This document shows positions 11,018-23,900 of a stretch of DNA of 64,000 nucleotides, piece by piece. Each line of letters opens with the position of its first letter. Within the stretch, counting starts at the first letter, position 1. The notes beneath the pieces were generated by a model. It was not told where the DNA came from. It worked only from the letters and a program-made list of their open reading frames with translations, and searched no databases. Source of the DNA: Monilinia fructicola (lineage: Eukaryota; Ascomycota; Leotiomycetes; Helotiales; Sclerotiniaceae); contig VICG01000005.1 of the NCBI GenBank assembly GCA_008692225.1, forward strand, positions 558,001 through 622,000, read 5' to 3'. Position numbers and translations under genes: made by a program.

Positions 11018-14000
11018 TAGATGTTTGTGTGATAGATAGATACTCTATAAGTACTTTATATTATCTCGTTGTGATTCGGACTATTGTCTTGTTTAGGAAC
11101 ACTGCAGCTCAGCTTATGTCTGACCCAAGGTGATTTGAGATCGATCGACGGTTTCGTCACTTTGTATGTTTGCTGCTGCTTGAATTTTAAAGCTAAATGA
11201 GTGGATTCGAGGTGAATTCAATATGAACTCGATATGTAATGGAAACAGAAATTTTGATGGAAAAGTCTGAGGAAGAAAAGCAGAATGGCTGGTCTGAAGA
11301 AGCTGTATCCTATATAGTAATCCTCGAAAGTCTAAGTTCGTGATTTACACTTGATAGGTCCCCAAAATCTTATTAGAGATGTTGAACCCCGGCATCATAG
11401 AAAGTATAAGATCCAAATAAGATCCAATTTTCTTGGAACATTTCCGCGCTCTGTCAGAGGAAAAATGCTTGTGGAGCCGGATATCCAAGCTCCTGGGGAG
11501 TCGGGACACAGGGAGTAAGAACATCATCATCTTTCGGACCAAATTTACCCTAAAAGTCAATTTATCGAGTCAGGGAAATATGGAGTTTTAACTTGATGCT
11601 AAACGTCTGTCTTATGCACAAAATTACGATGTTTACGGAGTAGTGGAATAGCAGAATTCGATACGTCGTCTCTTTTTTTTCACATGCCGTAAACTCTAAC
11701 ATCTAAGTTTTTTGATATACAAGTATTTATCTTCCTAAAACTCCTGTGCTTTTTAACCGACTATGATGACCTGGTGACCAGTTCAAGAATTCATGACTCT
11801 ATTCAACGTTATTTAGGCTTTTGGCGTATGTAAGGTTTTCTCTAGGTGATATGGTTTTGATCCAATCGACATGCAAAGACCCCTAAATTATCACCAGTTC
11901 TAGACCAGAGCACAGCATAAGCACCGGAACAGATGACCCTAAGACCTAAATCCGATTTAATATTCGATGACTGTCCCTGGATCTCGAATCTCGATGAGTC
12001 GAGGTAGCGTGCTTATTGGCTGAGTAGAATCCTTTCAATCCCTACAGGATTCCAACGGTGATTACGATGTTGTATCCCAATATAAGCTTCGATACAATAT
12101 AATAATATATTGGCTCATTTGAGAGGTTAAACCTGGCCAGAGGTTGATTCTAAACGTCTAAGCGACATATGTGTTTGTACGGAGTAGGAGTGTAGTGGCG
12201 AAAAGCGGCGACATGGAATTACCTAGAGTGGAAAAGAACTCTATTGTTGCCTCGACCTCCTAAATTCCCAATGCTGCTTCTCATTGATAGATAGACTGAC
12301 ATATTAGATTTTTGGAAACAAACCTTGAAAACTGTATAATTTTAGCAGAATTTAGTAAGTCTAAAGCCTCCCTCAGAAGCACGGAGCAACTGCCAGTTCA
12401 GCCATAGTTTGCCGCTAAGCGAGCGGAAGAACAAACAAATAAAGTCTAAATCCTCCCCTGTGATTTCACATCAACACAATCAATCTCTCAGCGGGCTCTC
12501 TTCACCCATTTCGAATGTAAAAGAGAGTTTTCATCCATGAATCCATGACCCATCAATGAACAATTGTTCAAAACTTTAACATAACTCGTAAGCTGTTTTA
12601 AGATTAGGGGGTTCACAGATCATGGATTATTTCACTAGTACGTACATTGCCTTTCCCTTCCCTATCTTGATTCCAACTTCTGATACTGGCCCAACTGGGG
12701 TTATGATGTGGTGCCACCTGCTTGGGAAAGCATCTACTATTCCATTCAAGCAATCCGAGAAACAGGAACAGTCAAGGCACAAAATGTCTCGTGCTACTGA
12801 CTCGACTTACATTCGATTGGCCCAAAGGTTAAACCTCGCTCTATCTATGATTAACTTTTTCGACAGCTACTGAACTTTACTGTATGGATACTCTATTATT
12901 GGGCCCTCGGCCCTTCGCGTTCAAGTTCAAGGGAAGGTATCATCTTAACGACATCTTTACAGTACATTACAGCAGCATTGATTCATTGGGGACAACTCAA
13001 TTCTCTACACAAACTTCAAATGCCAAATCTCGCACCTCGGATCCGAGCCAAGAGCGAGCCGGAGCAAACACCTTGGATCTTTCTTACATCTCTCCCACAA
13101 ACAATGCCTTTCGTTGTTTGAACGATGGTTTGTGCTAAGTCTCCACAAGATGATCTCCGTCTTCTCGGCCCATGCATTCGCAATTCCTTACCGTATCTTT
13201 CTACCTCCGTGATGTATTGAGGACTCTTGCCGAAATTCCATAACTCTAATCAAACCACAATCTCCTGTCCTACTTGCCGAGTTATAGAGGCAGGAGATCA
13301 TTCCGTAATACCCGCAATACCCGTCCAGTGAGAAGCGGCCAGTGACATGCATTTTCCCTGTGCAACAGCTACTCAATCACCTTGGCCATCTTGGCCCCTC
13401 CTTGAGTCTTGACCATTCATACTCGTAATAAGATACGAGAGTACTTAATGATTACTCAATCAATACTCAATTGATCCCTAGTTTGTACTCAATTAATACT
13501 CAATTAATACTCAACGACTACTCAACGAAGAAGCAAGGTTCCATCAACTGGTCCGACCGCCACCCACCAATTATATGAATCGTTTGTGAATCAAGATTTC
13601 TGGTATGAATACCGGTAACTCGTGAGGTTAGCCACACTGAGCCACATCGCTCTTCGGAGATTCATTGGGAACTCGGCCTTGAAGCCACACAAACAATAAC
13701 CAGCTCCAGACTTTCTCTCTAGTTGGTTGGTCGATTGGTGGAAATCTTCCGCTGTTCGAAGCATCATCCAAGAGATGGCCCCTCCCGCGCCCCGCACCTT
13801 TGAAGGTCTGCGACCCCCTCTTACTACTTTTTGACATATGTCCGTCCCCTGAGTGCTTCATCTGTTCAAATCTCGTTCGCTAAAAGTAGGAAGTTAGAGA
13901 ACTCAGAGCAACAACACTCCACCTTCAGATATTTGTTATACCCGGGGCTTGTTATATCCGGCAGATTTGATAAGGAGAGGAAACCGTTTAATCCTTCTTG

Positions 14001-16200
14001 AATTATTACGCCACACATCATGGGGATTGAGAATGGAACTGGGACTGGAACTGAGATTGGGACAGAGATTGGAACTGGGGACTGCGAACCGGGACTACGA
14101 CTGGGATCTGAGAAAGAAGAAGTCTATTTTAGTTACCGGTAGTTGTGAAGTTTGGTGCTTCCTTTGGGTAACTTCCAATGATTAATTTCATACTCATGCC
14201 GTCACTTCCTTAACTAAAACCCAACTACCTACTTCAGCATGCAATGCAAAACATACATTACTGTAAGTACAGATTTCAAGGCAAATATTTTAAGCATCTC
14301 GGAACAAAGTTCCGATTCTAGTGTCAGAATTTACAGTAAAAGAAACTGGGCGTGGGTGACCCGTGAAAGTTTATAACCGAGCGATGCGACAAGTTCAAAG
14401 TTTGAGTTCACACCCCTGACTCGCTATTGGCATTTCATCCTTTTGCTTATCCGGCACGTGCATGGTGCCGTGGTCTCTCTTAAAAGTTCAAATACGACAC
14501 AATGCAACTAGATGTTACTATTGTATGCAAGTTGAACCAATTTTGTAAAGATGCAGAAAGTTCCGGCGGTACTTTACTCACCCGGCACAAAATGATGTCT
14601 TTCCAAAAAAGACCCAACAAGGATTTATCTTTGATCGCCACTAGATTGGGTTTATATAAAAATCAAATATACATGTAAAATACATAATAATGTCTCGATG
14701 GTAGCCATTTAGCTTTTGGCATCCACCTATCTTCCCACAACTACTTTTTGCTGGATCGAAATTCTCAAACTTGCAAGTTACGATGTCATCGACTCATCTT
14801 AACATATCCCCCAGAAGGTTCGACTTCGGTTTGAAAGGGTCGGCTTTTTATCGGATCACTTGAAAAAGAAGTGTGTTAGTAATTATGCAATTCCCTGTGT
14901 TCAACTAAAATACTGGAAGAATCCATCCGTACATGTGCAGTATAGATAATGCATATGAAGTCAGAATCGTGTTTTTCTTTGTCGATTTCAATATATTAAA
15001 CTTTCATTTTGAGTTTTGTTATCCAACTGCAGTGTTAGGTCATCTCCCCGAGTAGGATATATGCTCGCCAAAGTTCTTGTCATGATTACTGATCTCCATG
15101 GTGGGAGATCAGTGGAGCCTTACCCAAATTCAAAGTTCGAATTCCAATATCCAGATTGTTAATATATTATATTACATTTACATCATATCAATGAGTTGCA
15201 TCGATGAGGAGGTCGACGATTTCGGTTAAATCGGTTAACGGAGAGGAAATTTGCTTCATTTCGGGGGATCCCAATCATCTAACAATTGAAACAAATTTTA
15301 CTTACGATTAGTGCATGAATAACTGAGATGTGACGGCTCCATTGCACTATTTAAGTTTATCCTCTGTGCGTATTTCAGGTCGCCGATGTCTTTCATGACA
15401 TACAGCTGAGAGAGCCGATCCTGGGCCCTGAATCCCCTGATACACACACATACTTGAGCAAGCGCGTCCAAAAGGTGCCACTGTGCCACAAGCGGTTTCT
15501 TCTAAAGTGTCAGAAAGCTTATTCGATCTGCCTATCTACATGTTGATGAACGGACATTGGATGTTAGTCGGAATTGGCGTCCCAAAATGGTAAAAGCGTA
15601 TACGAGCCGCAGAAGTTCAAGCGCCACGACCCGCGCCAACGAATTTATGCTTTGCCTTAGTTACACTAATAGGTACTGTACTTTGCTTTTGATTAAACTA
15701 CATGGGTAACTTAAGGCTCAAGGCTCAGCCTCTCAGACTTGAAGAACGCTTAGCTCAACTTATGGTGTTTGTTACTAGGCATTCTCATCCACCTTGCTTT
15801 CATTGCCGTGAGGCCTAAGGATGTAAAGTAAAGTGGACGGATGTATGCCCATGAATCGTACGAAAATGGATCCTCGACATTGTGACTGTCTAACTGAATT
15901 TTTTCTTTTCTTTTATATAGGTAGGTAGATTCTAGAAACAGTTTTCGCCACGGACCTGTCTTTCCATTCCCCAATAATGTCGTGATCGACAATTGTATTT
16001 CATCATCTAATGAACACTTTTGCAGTATGTTGGAAGATAAATGATAATAGCAAGGAATCGAAATGGCCATATTCTAGAACCAAGTTTATTTGATTAAAAG
16101 TCTTGTTTTAACGCTTGCCCCCGCAAGGCTTGAGCATCAAGCTAATGGTCCTGGTCACGATTAGTCACGTGATACGACGCCCCATCAATCGTGTCTACGG
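11018..16200. other. Gene-poor region with hairpins and short repeats
   Basis: Over 5 kb without a credible gene. Short frames at 12622-12873 and 12884-13138 have no domain or splice context. Visible structure: copies of TACGGAGTA at 11634-11642 and 12178-12186; a cluster of TACTCAATTAA-like units at 13440-13515; a run of GGGACTGGAACTG-like repeats at 14035-14110; and a perfect 10-bp stem hairpin at 15088-15113. The first few hundred bases would be promoter for the gene ending at 11017. Confidence 0.5.
15088..15113. repeat. Perfect 10-bp hairpin
   Basis: ACTGATCTCC at 15088-15097 is exactly complementary to GGAGATCAGT at 15104-15113, with a six-base loop. No gene lies within 3 kb on either side, so a transcription-stop role is not supported. 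Confidence 0.6.
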
Positions 16201-16201
16201 G

Positions 16202-16397
16202 GAATCATCTAAACTGAAGGATACTGTACTTGGCGGGAGAGGCTCCTCCGACAGAGCCTCTGCATTAGCGAATAAACAGGCGGGATTCGACCACCAGCAA
16301 TAGTACGTGCGCCCTCACCACGGTGATCGAATTCCGCCTGTTATTTCGCTTATGTAGAGCCTGTACCTAGGAAGAATCACCAAAACTGAAGAATACT
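16202..16397. repeat. Inverted repeat bracketed by diverged direct repeats
   Basis: A 24-base direct repeat, GAATCATCTAAACTGAAGGA and four further bases at 16202-16225, recurs at 16374-16397 with 21 of 24 matches. Between them is an inverted repeat: 16256-16290 against 16327-16361. The inner 24 bases match at 21 positions and the outer 11 at 8. The inner arm carries GGGATTCGACC, which resembles a tRNA B box, but I cannot fold a full tRNA. This may be a decayed foldback element or a rearrangement scar. Confidence 0.6.
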
Positions 16398-17600
16398 TTT
16401 CCTGAAGAGAACTTCAATAGATTATGGTTACGCGTTGAATGCTCTCGATCTTCTCCTTTCGTCGGCTATCATATGACTTTCCTGGTCGCTTATGAAAGCT
16501 ATAGGGAGGAGACGTGACAAGAGGAAGACATCACGACGTAAAAACAACTAATTATTGGGAATTATTGGGAAGTTGCTCTCCTTTTGTCTCTGAAACAGTA
16601 TATCATTGATACCATCGAGTCTAGTTTGACTTGAATCATTATTTGTTTATTTGGAACTCGCATATGTTCTACTACTCAGTAGGTTGCAAGACAGTCAATC
16701 TCCCGTTCCTGGATTATGTGTTCAATGTACTTTTGGGGTTGTTTTGATATCTATTGATATCTATTGACATCATAGAGTATTTACCTGTCATCTAACATGC
16801 TATCTCAATGATGGTTCAAGTTTTTACTGGTACCCTCCACAGTTGACAACAAATGTGGCCCTCTATATCGAATGATCCTAGTGCAAACTTTACTATTCTA
16901 GTATCTTGCCCCTCACGCATTTCTCACACTAGAAGGACTATACAGTTTTGAAGTTCTCTCTCTAATTTCTACGACCTGTCTTTCAAGTTCATGTCGTTTG
17001 GGTATTTGTCTTTGATATCCGAGAGATTCAATATTCTAAATTCGGGGCACTTTTTTGTGTGCACAATCTAGCCCATACAATATATTCTCGCTTCGAACGT
17101 TGTGTATTTATCCCGATATTCAATGAAACTCAATGTATTCCTTAAATCTTATTGCTCCTCCTGTTTGTACTATTGTAGAGCCAAGACCTTATATCGATTT
17201 CATCAATAGGACACCATCCAGATGGCATGTAATGCGTAATAAGGCGCTTCTCATGTCATGGTTCCCAGGCATGCTCACCAACAGGATCGGTGGATTAGAG
17301 CAACATATTGCACGCATCGACGACTCCTCATTCAACGAACCCTTGATCAAATCGAATCCATCTACCACAATACTCTCTACCCTCTCAATGATTATAAAAT
17401 CCCGTTCATCAATATAGATCCTATCAACAACCATCCACATCTCTTCGTCCACTCAGAAAACATCCTCCAAGCCCCCTTCATCCGCATCGAAACAACCCAA
17501 TCAATCGCTTATTTACCTACATGCAATTCATCCATTTCTAACCCTCCTTAACTTTCTCCAGGAAGCTAGTATACCCAGAAATTAAAACTGATTGGAGGTG
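16398..17600. other. Gene-poor stretch with orphan frames
   Basis: No supported gene. Two overlapping plus-strand frames at 17133-17417 and 17258-17551 have fairly ordinary amino-acid composition (for example YKIPFINIDPINNHPHLFVH). They lack a start context, a partner exon or a recognised domain, and may be a gene relic. Confidence 0.4.
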
Positions 17601-17601
17601 T

Positions 17602-17719
17602 ATGGGCCGGAACTGCACATTCGTTACCGCATTACGAATGTGCTGGTTTCGGGAAATGAAGACGGTATTCTAGCCGCACATTCGTGATGCGGGATTACGA
17701 ATATGCAATTCCGGCCCAT
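17602..17719. mobile_element. Foldback/MITE-like element with TA-flanked inverted ends
   Basis: The segment begins TGGGCCGGAA and ends in its complement, with a TA dinucleotide on each side. Nearly the whole element is one imperfect palindrome of about 46-base arms. Each arm is itself a smaller inverted repeat (CACATTCGT facing ACGAATGTG). Mismatches between the ends are C/T transitions (AACTGCACAT versus AATTGCATAT), as RIP or deamination would leave. Terminal inverted repeats plus a TA duplication are typical of Tc1/mariner-related MITEs. No transposase is present, so the class is inference. Confidence 0.7.
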
Positions 17720-18948
17720 AAATTCCCAATAAGTTTATAGCTAAATTATCTATGGGCGTGTTTGCTAGAGCCAAAAAACCGCCTGTCTTTTGAGAAGGCA
17801 AATGGATGATGCAACACAGTTCATCTGATGTAGGTTCTACCTACCTATTAGATATGCTAGGCGCTACGGGACATTAGAGTTGTCAAAACATGATCGTTTT
17901 TAGATTGCTTTATGTTTACATCCCCAATCACAGATGTACGAGAAAAAAATTGCGCTTGCTTGATGGTTCACATGCTGCAACTAAACTCCCAATAACCATT
18001 CCTTCCTATTCTCCACGAGCGGTACTGCTATTCGCTTTGAATTGCCATGGAACAATGAAACCATATCACTGCCTCAAATTCACCAATCATAATAATAGCA
18101 GGATACTTAGAAACCCACGTTTTCACACTCCAGACCTCTCACACTTAGTTCCAGCTCTGCAATGATCCTATAATTATACTAAAGAATTCTCGAACTGAGG
18201 GGCGTTTTGAGTTGCCAATAGAATAAAAATCCTCCCGTCTTGATAAAGCCAGCAAATACTAGTTCACTGCCTCCATACAGGAATATAACCCCAGAAATAT
18301 AGTAACGAGTAAGAGCGAGTACCTTCATCAATGAAGCATACAATTCTGCATACAATTGTATCCACTAGGTGCGGAAGGTGCTCTCGACGCAGCTCCAATC
18401 CATTCTCAAAACTTCACTTGAATTGAAATTGTTCCCGGATCAATCAACGAACTGCACCTTTCCCTTGAATCCTTTTTATGATCTTTTTGGTTTCGAGAAG
18501 CTTGGGATGAAATTGTATACACCACCCTACTGATATAGATCATTCGTATATTCATGACTCGTGAGAGAGTGAATCAATGTATTTGATGAGAATGGAACTC
18601 GAGATTTTATCTCGAGAGCATCAGTACTGTTATTTCTTATTTCTTCAGACAAGTAACATTCATATACTGTAGTAGTCTAGCTAAGCTAGCTAGCTACCTA
18701 CCCATCTACCTACCTACCTAGTGAACAAAAATGTATATACTGAGTGATGATGACAGTAAAAGCTTCATGACTATAGAAGTATCTCGGCCGGATCAACTTT
18801 GTTTCCGTGTATCATGGTCCGTGCATATATTGACAACTTAGCTTATCTATCGTATTAGTCAACATATTTTTCCAATGACATATACCAGGTAATATGCATC
18901 TAGAACTCTACCCCTCCATGATATAAAATTTTCCCCTCAATTCACAAG
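17720..18948. other. Intergenic upstream of CIAO1
   Basis: About 1.2 kb without a supported gene. It includes a GCTA/CCTA microsatellite cluster at 18680-18720 and an AT-rich leader before the CIAO1 ATG. The CIAO1 promoter must lie here. A plus-strand frame at 17890-18165 has no recognisable feature. Confidence 0.5.
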
Positions 18949-20265
18949 ATGACATCCACTTCACCCACCAAGATGCAACTCCAACATCTCGCAGACTTTA
19001 AGCCTCAAGCTCTGACTCGAGCTTGGGCATCTATCCCAAATCCAAATGGATTACCTCTCATTGCGACTGCGACGTCAGATAAAACGGTACGAGTCTATTC
19101 TCTGATTAACTTTACGTTACATTCTATGTTGGAGGGTGGACATGAGAGAAGTGTCAGATCAGCGGCATGGAAACCAGGTGTGAGAAAGGACGGGGCCTTG
19201 ACCATAGCTTCAGGTAGTTTTGATGGGACAATGGGGCTTTGGAAAAGAGAAGAGGAACAAAATGATGAGGAATTAGAATTGGAAATTGGTGCTGATGGAG
19301 CGGCCCATCAAGGTCCACAATTGAGAAAAGGGGGCGACGGAAATAGTGATTCGGATGAGGCAGAAGATTGGGAGTTTTCTGCCGTGTTGGAAGGACATGA
19401 CTCTGAGATAAAGCATGTAGCTTATTCACCCAGTGGACAATATTTGGCTTCGTGCTCAAGAGATAAATCGATATGGATTTGGGAAGAGATAGGAGATGAG
19501 GACGAAGTCGAATTTGAAACAACAGCCATTTTGAACGGGCATCATACTGCTGATATCAAATGTATTTGTTGGAGAAAGGATGATGGCAATGGAGAAGTCC
19601 TTGCTAGTGCCAGTTATGACGATACAATCAGACTATATAGAGAGGATGGTGATGGGGATTGGGGTGAGGTTGCAATACTAAATGGGCATGAGGGTACTGT
19701 GTGGAGTTTAGATTGGGAGCCTGATGTTTCTAAGACGTCAGATTCCAGTGATGATTCATCAGTACCATCTACACAACGCCTCATCTCCTCTTCGGCAGAT
19801 CTGACGATTCGAGTTTGGTCAAGAGTACCAACACCACCTCCGCAAAACAAACCATCCTACTTTAACCCTGGCATCCCCAGTACTATGCGACCTGCGCCCG
19901 AAGAGGAGACCTGGGAATGCACCGCCATCCTTCCAAAGGTACACGATCTCCCAATATACAGCATTAAATGGAGTGAAAGATCTGGCCGAGTGGTATCTAC
20001 AGGTGGGGATGGCAGAGTAGCAATATACGAAGAACGCACCAAGGGTCGAAGCAGTGTTGGCGGTGCCATCGAAAAGGAATGGGTGGTCCTTACTACTTTA
20101 GAGGGTGCTCATGGTCCTTATGAAATCAACCATGCTACTTGGTGTATGAGATTCGACAGCGGCAAGAAGGCGGACGAAGAGATGATCATCACAACAGGTG
20201 ATGATGGATTTGCCAAGGCATGGTTTATCAATGAAAATGTGGAAGAGAATAAAGTAGCAGCATAA
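18949..20265 (+). CDS. CIA1: Cytosolic Fe-S assembly WD40 protein CIA1/CIAO1
   Basis: CIA1 (human CIAO1) is the WD40 scaffold of the cytosolic iron-sulfur targeting complex, which delivers Fe-S clusters to nuclear and cytosolic proteins together with MET18 and CIA2. This single-exon gene encodes 438 aa. The family start is visible (LQHLADFKPQALTRAWASI, then GLPLIATATSDKTVRVYSL). WD repeats follow: GHERSVRSAAWKPG, GHDSEIKHVAYSPSGQYLA with CSRDKSIWIW, GHHTADIKCICWRKDDG, GHEGTVWSLDWEPD with SSADLTIRVWSR, then VHDLPIYSIKWSERSGR and the final HATWCMRF block. Acidic insertions between blades (residues about 100-140) enlarge it compared with animal CIAO1 (about 340 aa). It converges with the large minus-strand ORF beginning at 20901. 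Confidence 0.95.
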   Translation: MTSTSPTKMQLQHLADFKPQALTRAWASIPNPNGLPLIATATSDKTVRVYSLINFTLHSMLEGGHERSVRSAAWKPGVRKDGALTIASGSFDGTMGLWKREEEQNDEELELEIGADGAAHQGPQLRKGGDGNSDSDEAEDWEFSAVLEGHDSEIKHVAYSPSGQYLASCSRDKSIWIWEEIGDEDEVEFETTAILNGHHTADIKCICWRKDDGNGEVLASASYDDTIRLYREDGDGDWGEVAILNGHEGTVWSLDWEPDVSKTSDSSDDSSVPSTQRLISSSADLTIRVWSRVPTPPPQNKPSYFNPGIPSTMRPAPEEETWECTAILPKVHDLPIYSIKWSERSGRVVSTGGDGRVAIYEERTKGRSSVGGAIEKEWVVLTTLEGAHGPYEINHATWCMRFDSGKKADEEMIITTGDDGFAKAWFINENVEENKVAA

Positions 20266-20900
20266 GCATAATAATAGGGATGATTGGTTTGGTTTCATGG
20301 AAATATCCTGGGTTTGTAAAAAGTCGTCAAGTTATCAGCATAGCGTTCGGCGTTGTGTAGGTTTAGATTTAGGGGATGTATTATACACCAAAATTAGATC
20401 TTAAATCATGCTAGAAAAGTATTTGCATGACTTCACATACCATGTCACACAAGACTCAAAATTTACACCAACAAATTTTCTATTTTTTTTTTAACCTTGA
20501 GCTAGCTCTAATTACAAATTTTGCATGAAAATCAAAATAAATCATCGCACCCAGAGTATTGGAGTTTTTAAAAACAACCAGTCTACCTGATGAACATGTG
20601 CAAAAGAAGAAAAGCGAGAAAGAAAAACTATATCCTAACACAATCTCGATGCAAAGGATACTCATACATCAAATGAGTGGCGAGAAAAAGACGAAAGAAA
20701 AACAGGGAAAAAAAGAGGGAAGAAAACATAGTCCAACTCCAAGCTCAATGCAAACTCTACATCATCATCCAATAACATCCAACTCCAAACGGAGTCAAGC
20801 AGCAGGGGTTCATCCAACATCCAACCGACGTATCTCCATGAGATACATCATTCATCGTCCATCATGATATTTTTAGGCGGGAGGTTTGATGGAACGTGAT
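20266..20900. other. Convergent intergenic region
   Basis: 635 bases between the stops of two convergent genes. The sequence is A-rich on the plus strand (for example AAAAAGACGAAAGAAAAACA near 20686). No gene is supported. Both 3' UTRs probably meet here. Confidence 0.5.
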
Positions 20901-23900
20901 TCAATTACCTTTCATCAAGTTTCCATGGGGGAGTTCGCCTCTCAATCTCCAGAACAAGAAATTCTCGACGACTTTTCGGACCTGTGTTTTGGCCTTTGAC
21001 ACGTACGTACCTCTCTTGATCCTCTGCCACTCCCTTGGCAACTTCTTATTAAATTGATCGGTTGCATTGGGGCCTTCCCACCACTCTTTTGGGGTGGAGC
21101 AAATCTGATTTATAGTCTGGACGGTGGTGGGAGTGAAGTGGTGGAGGGGCGGGAGGCGAATGGGGGTGCCTGAACCGGTCATGGGCCACCAGGATGTCGG
21201 CGAATCGTAGAGGAAGATTTGTGTCAAGGCTTGGAGCAGGAGGGCGATGTGGGAGACGCTAAGGCCATGGCCATATAGATACAAGATGAGTGATTGCGAG
21301 GGGGGGACGTTGAAGGAGGAACCCTTGCGTGTTATGTCGACGTAGGAGGTATCCGAATCCGATTCGGAAGAATCTTCGCTGGGTGCAGGGATCTTTGCTT
21401 TTTTCTTTCCCTTTCCTTTGGACTCTTTAGACTTTGCTTTGCCCTTTGGCTTGCCCTCGAGCTTCGCGACGTTGGCGGTTGATAGGGATGCTTTGCGGAC
21501 AGAGGGAATATTGCGCATGGTGTTGGTGCTCTTTGTAGCCATGGAACTGATGCTCGGGGTGCCAATTATTGGAGTCGGTGGAAGAGATTTATCCTTGTTG
21601 AAGACGCGACTCTTGAAGTGTGGGATAAATGACTTGGTGGACTTGGTCGATTTCGTCGGTGAGGGGATTGGTATGAGTGAGCCTGTTGATGAGCGATTCC
21701 TTGATTTGGAACCATCTTTGGCGACTGGATCGAGGTAACTCATGAGGACTATTTCCGCAGTGGGATCACGACGCTTATGAGTCTCATAAGTGCTGCAGCC
21801 CATTATGTCATCCATGCAATTCGTGTCCCAGGGTGGTGGGTGTGCGGCCTCTACTTCATCGGGAGTAATGCCAATAGTTGTGACATCATGGGCTGCATCG
21901 TATTGCGGAAACCTCTGGAAAGCATGGGGAGCAAATGCGGAGGTACCGACAACGTAATCATCCTGGCATTCTGTACCATGGTAAGAAGAATTGCCGAATG
22001 AATAGTCCTTTGATTCTCCATCGTCATATTCTTCATCGACAGTGTCATAATCTTCTTCGCTGGCAAGACTACCGGGGTTGGATGGGGTGAACAAGTTTTG
22101 ATCGAATCTTCCGGTGGCAGTGTATCCTCCCCGTGCCATACGAGCTCGGAAACTCTCGTTCAAGCGTACACTTCCTGGGATGTGATCATCGGTGATCCCA
22201 TAGCCTTCAACGACCGAACCTGCATACTCTCCAGCTTCAGATCCTGCGCCGGACTTGTCGTCCTCTGGCTCTTCGGTTCTAACAGATGGACATCTGAAGA
22301 CTCTTTCCGCTTCGGAAGCTGTGAATGCTGCCGGCCCGGAAGATTCTTTGGGTTTTCTAGGCTTACCATCGACGTAGAGAAATCCCTCGCTATCATACTC
22401 AGCCTCACCCTCATTCTCCACATCTTCTTCAGTATTTTCGCCTGGATCTTGCTCCCCATGAACATTCTCGTCATCGGTATCAGATCCGGTGATATCAAAC
22501 TCCAACCGCAATTCCTTCAAGGTCGGAACTTGCAATCCACGGACATCTTGCCTATTGACACCATTGCAGCCCACATCATCTGGTTCAAACAATGGCATAC
22601 CATAGTAAGTCGAGTAGTTGCTTTTAATATCAAAGACCGGTCCCATTGTCCAATCTCCAGCAGCAACGATGTGATAATGACGTTGCATTTTGGTCATGTT
22701 TTCCCATTCGTTGTCCCAACTAGGCATTCCAAGAAGATCGACGAGGTTCTTACGCTTTGGCTGTGGTTCGTCATCCGGCTCATCGCCCATTATGGTCGTA
22801 TCATCGTCATCATCATCACCATTGATGCTGTTTGCCTTGGAATTTGGAGGATTGGCATATCCCTCTGGAATATAATCAAAATTGATTCTGACCTCCGCAC
22901 CACACAATCTCTTCAACTCTCTGGTCGTCAAGGCAACAACATGATCAGGATCAACTTCCTCTGTACTGTCAGCCCACTTGCTAACTTCTAGAAATTGATC
23001 ATATTCAAGATATGGATTATCGGTTTCTGGATTGTAACCTGGGATCTCTTCACCATACGCAGCAGGATTCTGGTAGAAGCGACGAGCATGCTTGTGGTAA
23101 ACGGTGTCGGAAGAGATATTGTCCCAATTAAGAGAGAAAGAACCACGGGAGCTATAATGGCGGGATCGAAGAGATGGTGATCGTGAACGAGATCTCTCAT
23201 CAAGCTCTAGTGTTGAGGCATTTGAATCCGACCCTGACGTTCTCTGGAATCTGTTCAGTGTTGTGGAGGTGGTGGAAACAAATCGACCAGGATCAAATGT
23301 AGGAAAATTGTGAATCTCAGGATTTCGACGCGGTCCGATAAATGCACCTGGTGTTCCCTCCTCGCCGTGCTCCATGACATCGTCACCTTGGAAACTCGTA
23401 TGCAAGCTCTCTTGTTCCTCAAAAGAATGATCATCTTCGAGTTCTCCTGTCTCATCCATCTGACTCCCAAGCTTTGCCTGTTTTCCTTTTGAACCTTTTC
23501 GCAGCTGTGATGAATGGCCCGAGTTATTACTCCGCCGACTGAGACTGCACGCAAAATTCCATACCCTGCCGACACTGCCATCGCTTACCTTGCTTCGGCC
23601 TTTTCCAATTGAAATACTTCCCTTCGAAAGACTTCTCTTCATTGCATCCAAGCCCTTGCTTGCCAACCCTTCCTTGTTTTTGACGAGTGGATCCCAATTT
23701 GCGTGCAAGTCTTTGCTCGTACTTCGTCCTCTCTTATGGTGAAGGCTTTCTCTAGAATAAGAAGATTGGGAGAGCGAGTGTGAAGGTGAGTGGGAATACG
23801 AGATTGCAACACCAGAAGCATTGCTTCTACTCGTTCCTAAGCTTTCCATCACACTCAAGTCTCTCTCAACCTCGAAATCATGTTGAGATAAAGGACTGCG

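Noticed and set aside
16225..16300. tRNA gene
   Set aside because: A B-box-like GGATTCGACC is present, but I cannot form acceptor and anticodon stems with normal spacing.
17133..17551. Gene relic with near-normal protein composition
   Set aside because: Two frames would need joining without visible splice sites, and no family is recognised. Kept only as a note.
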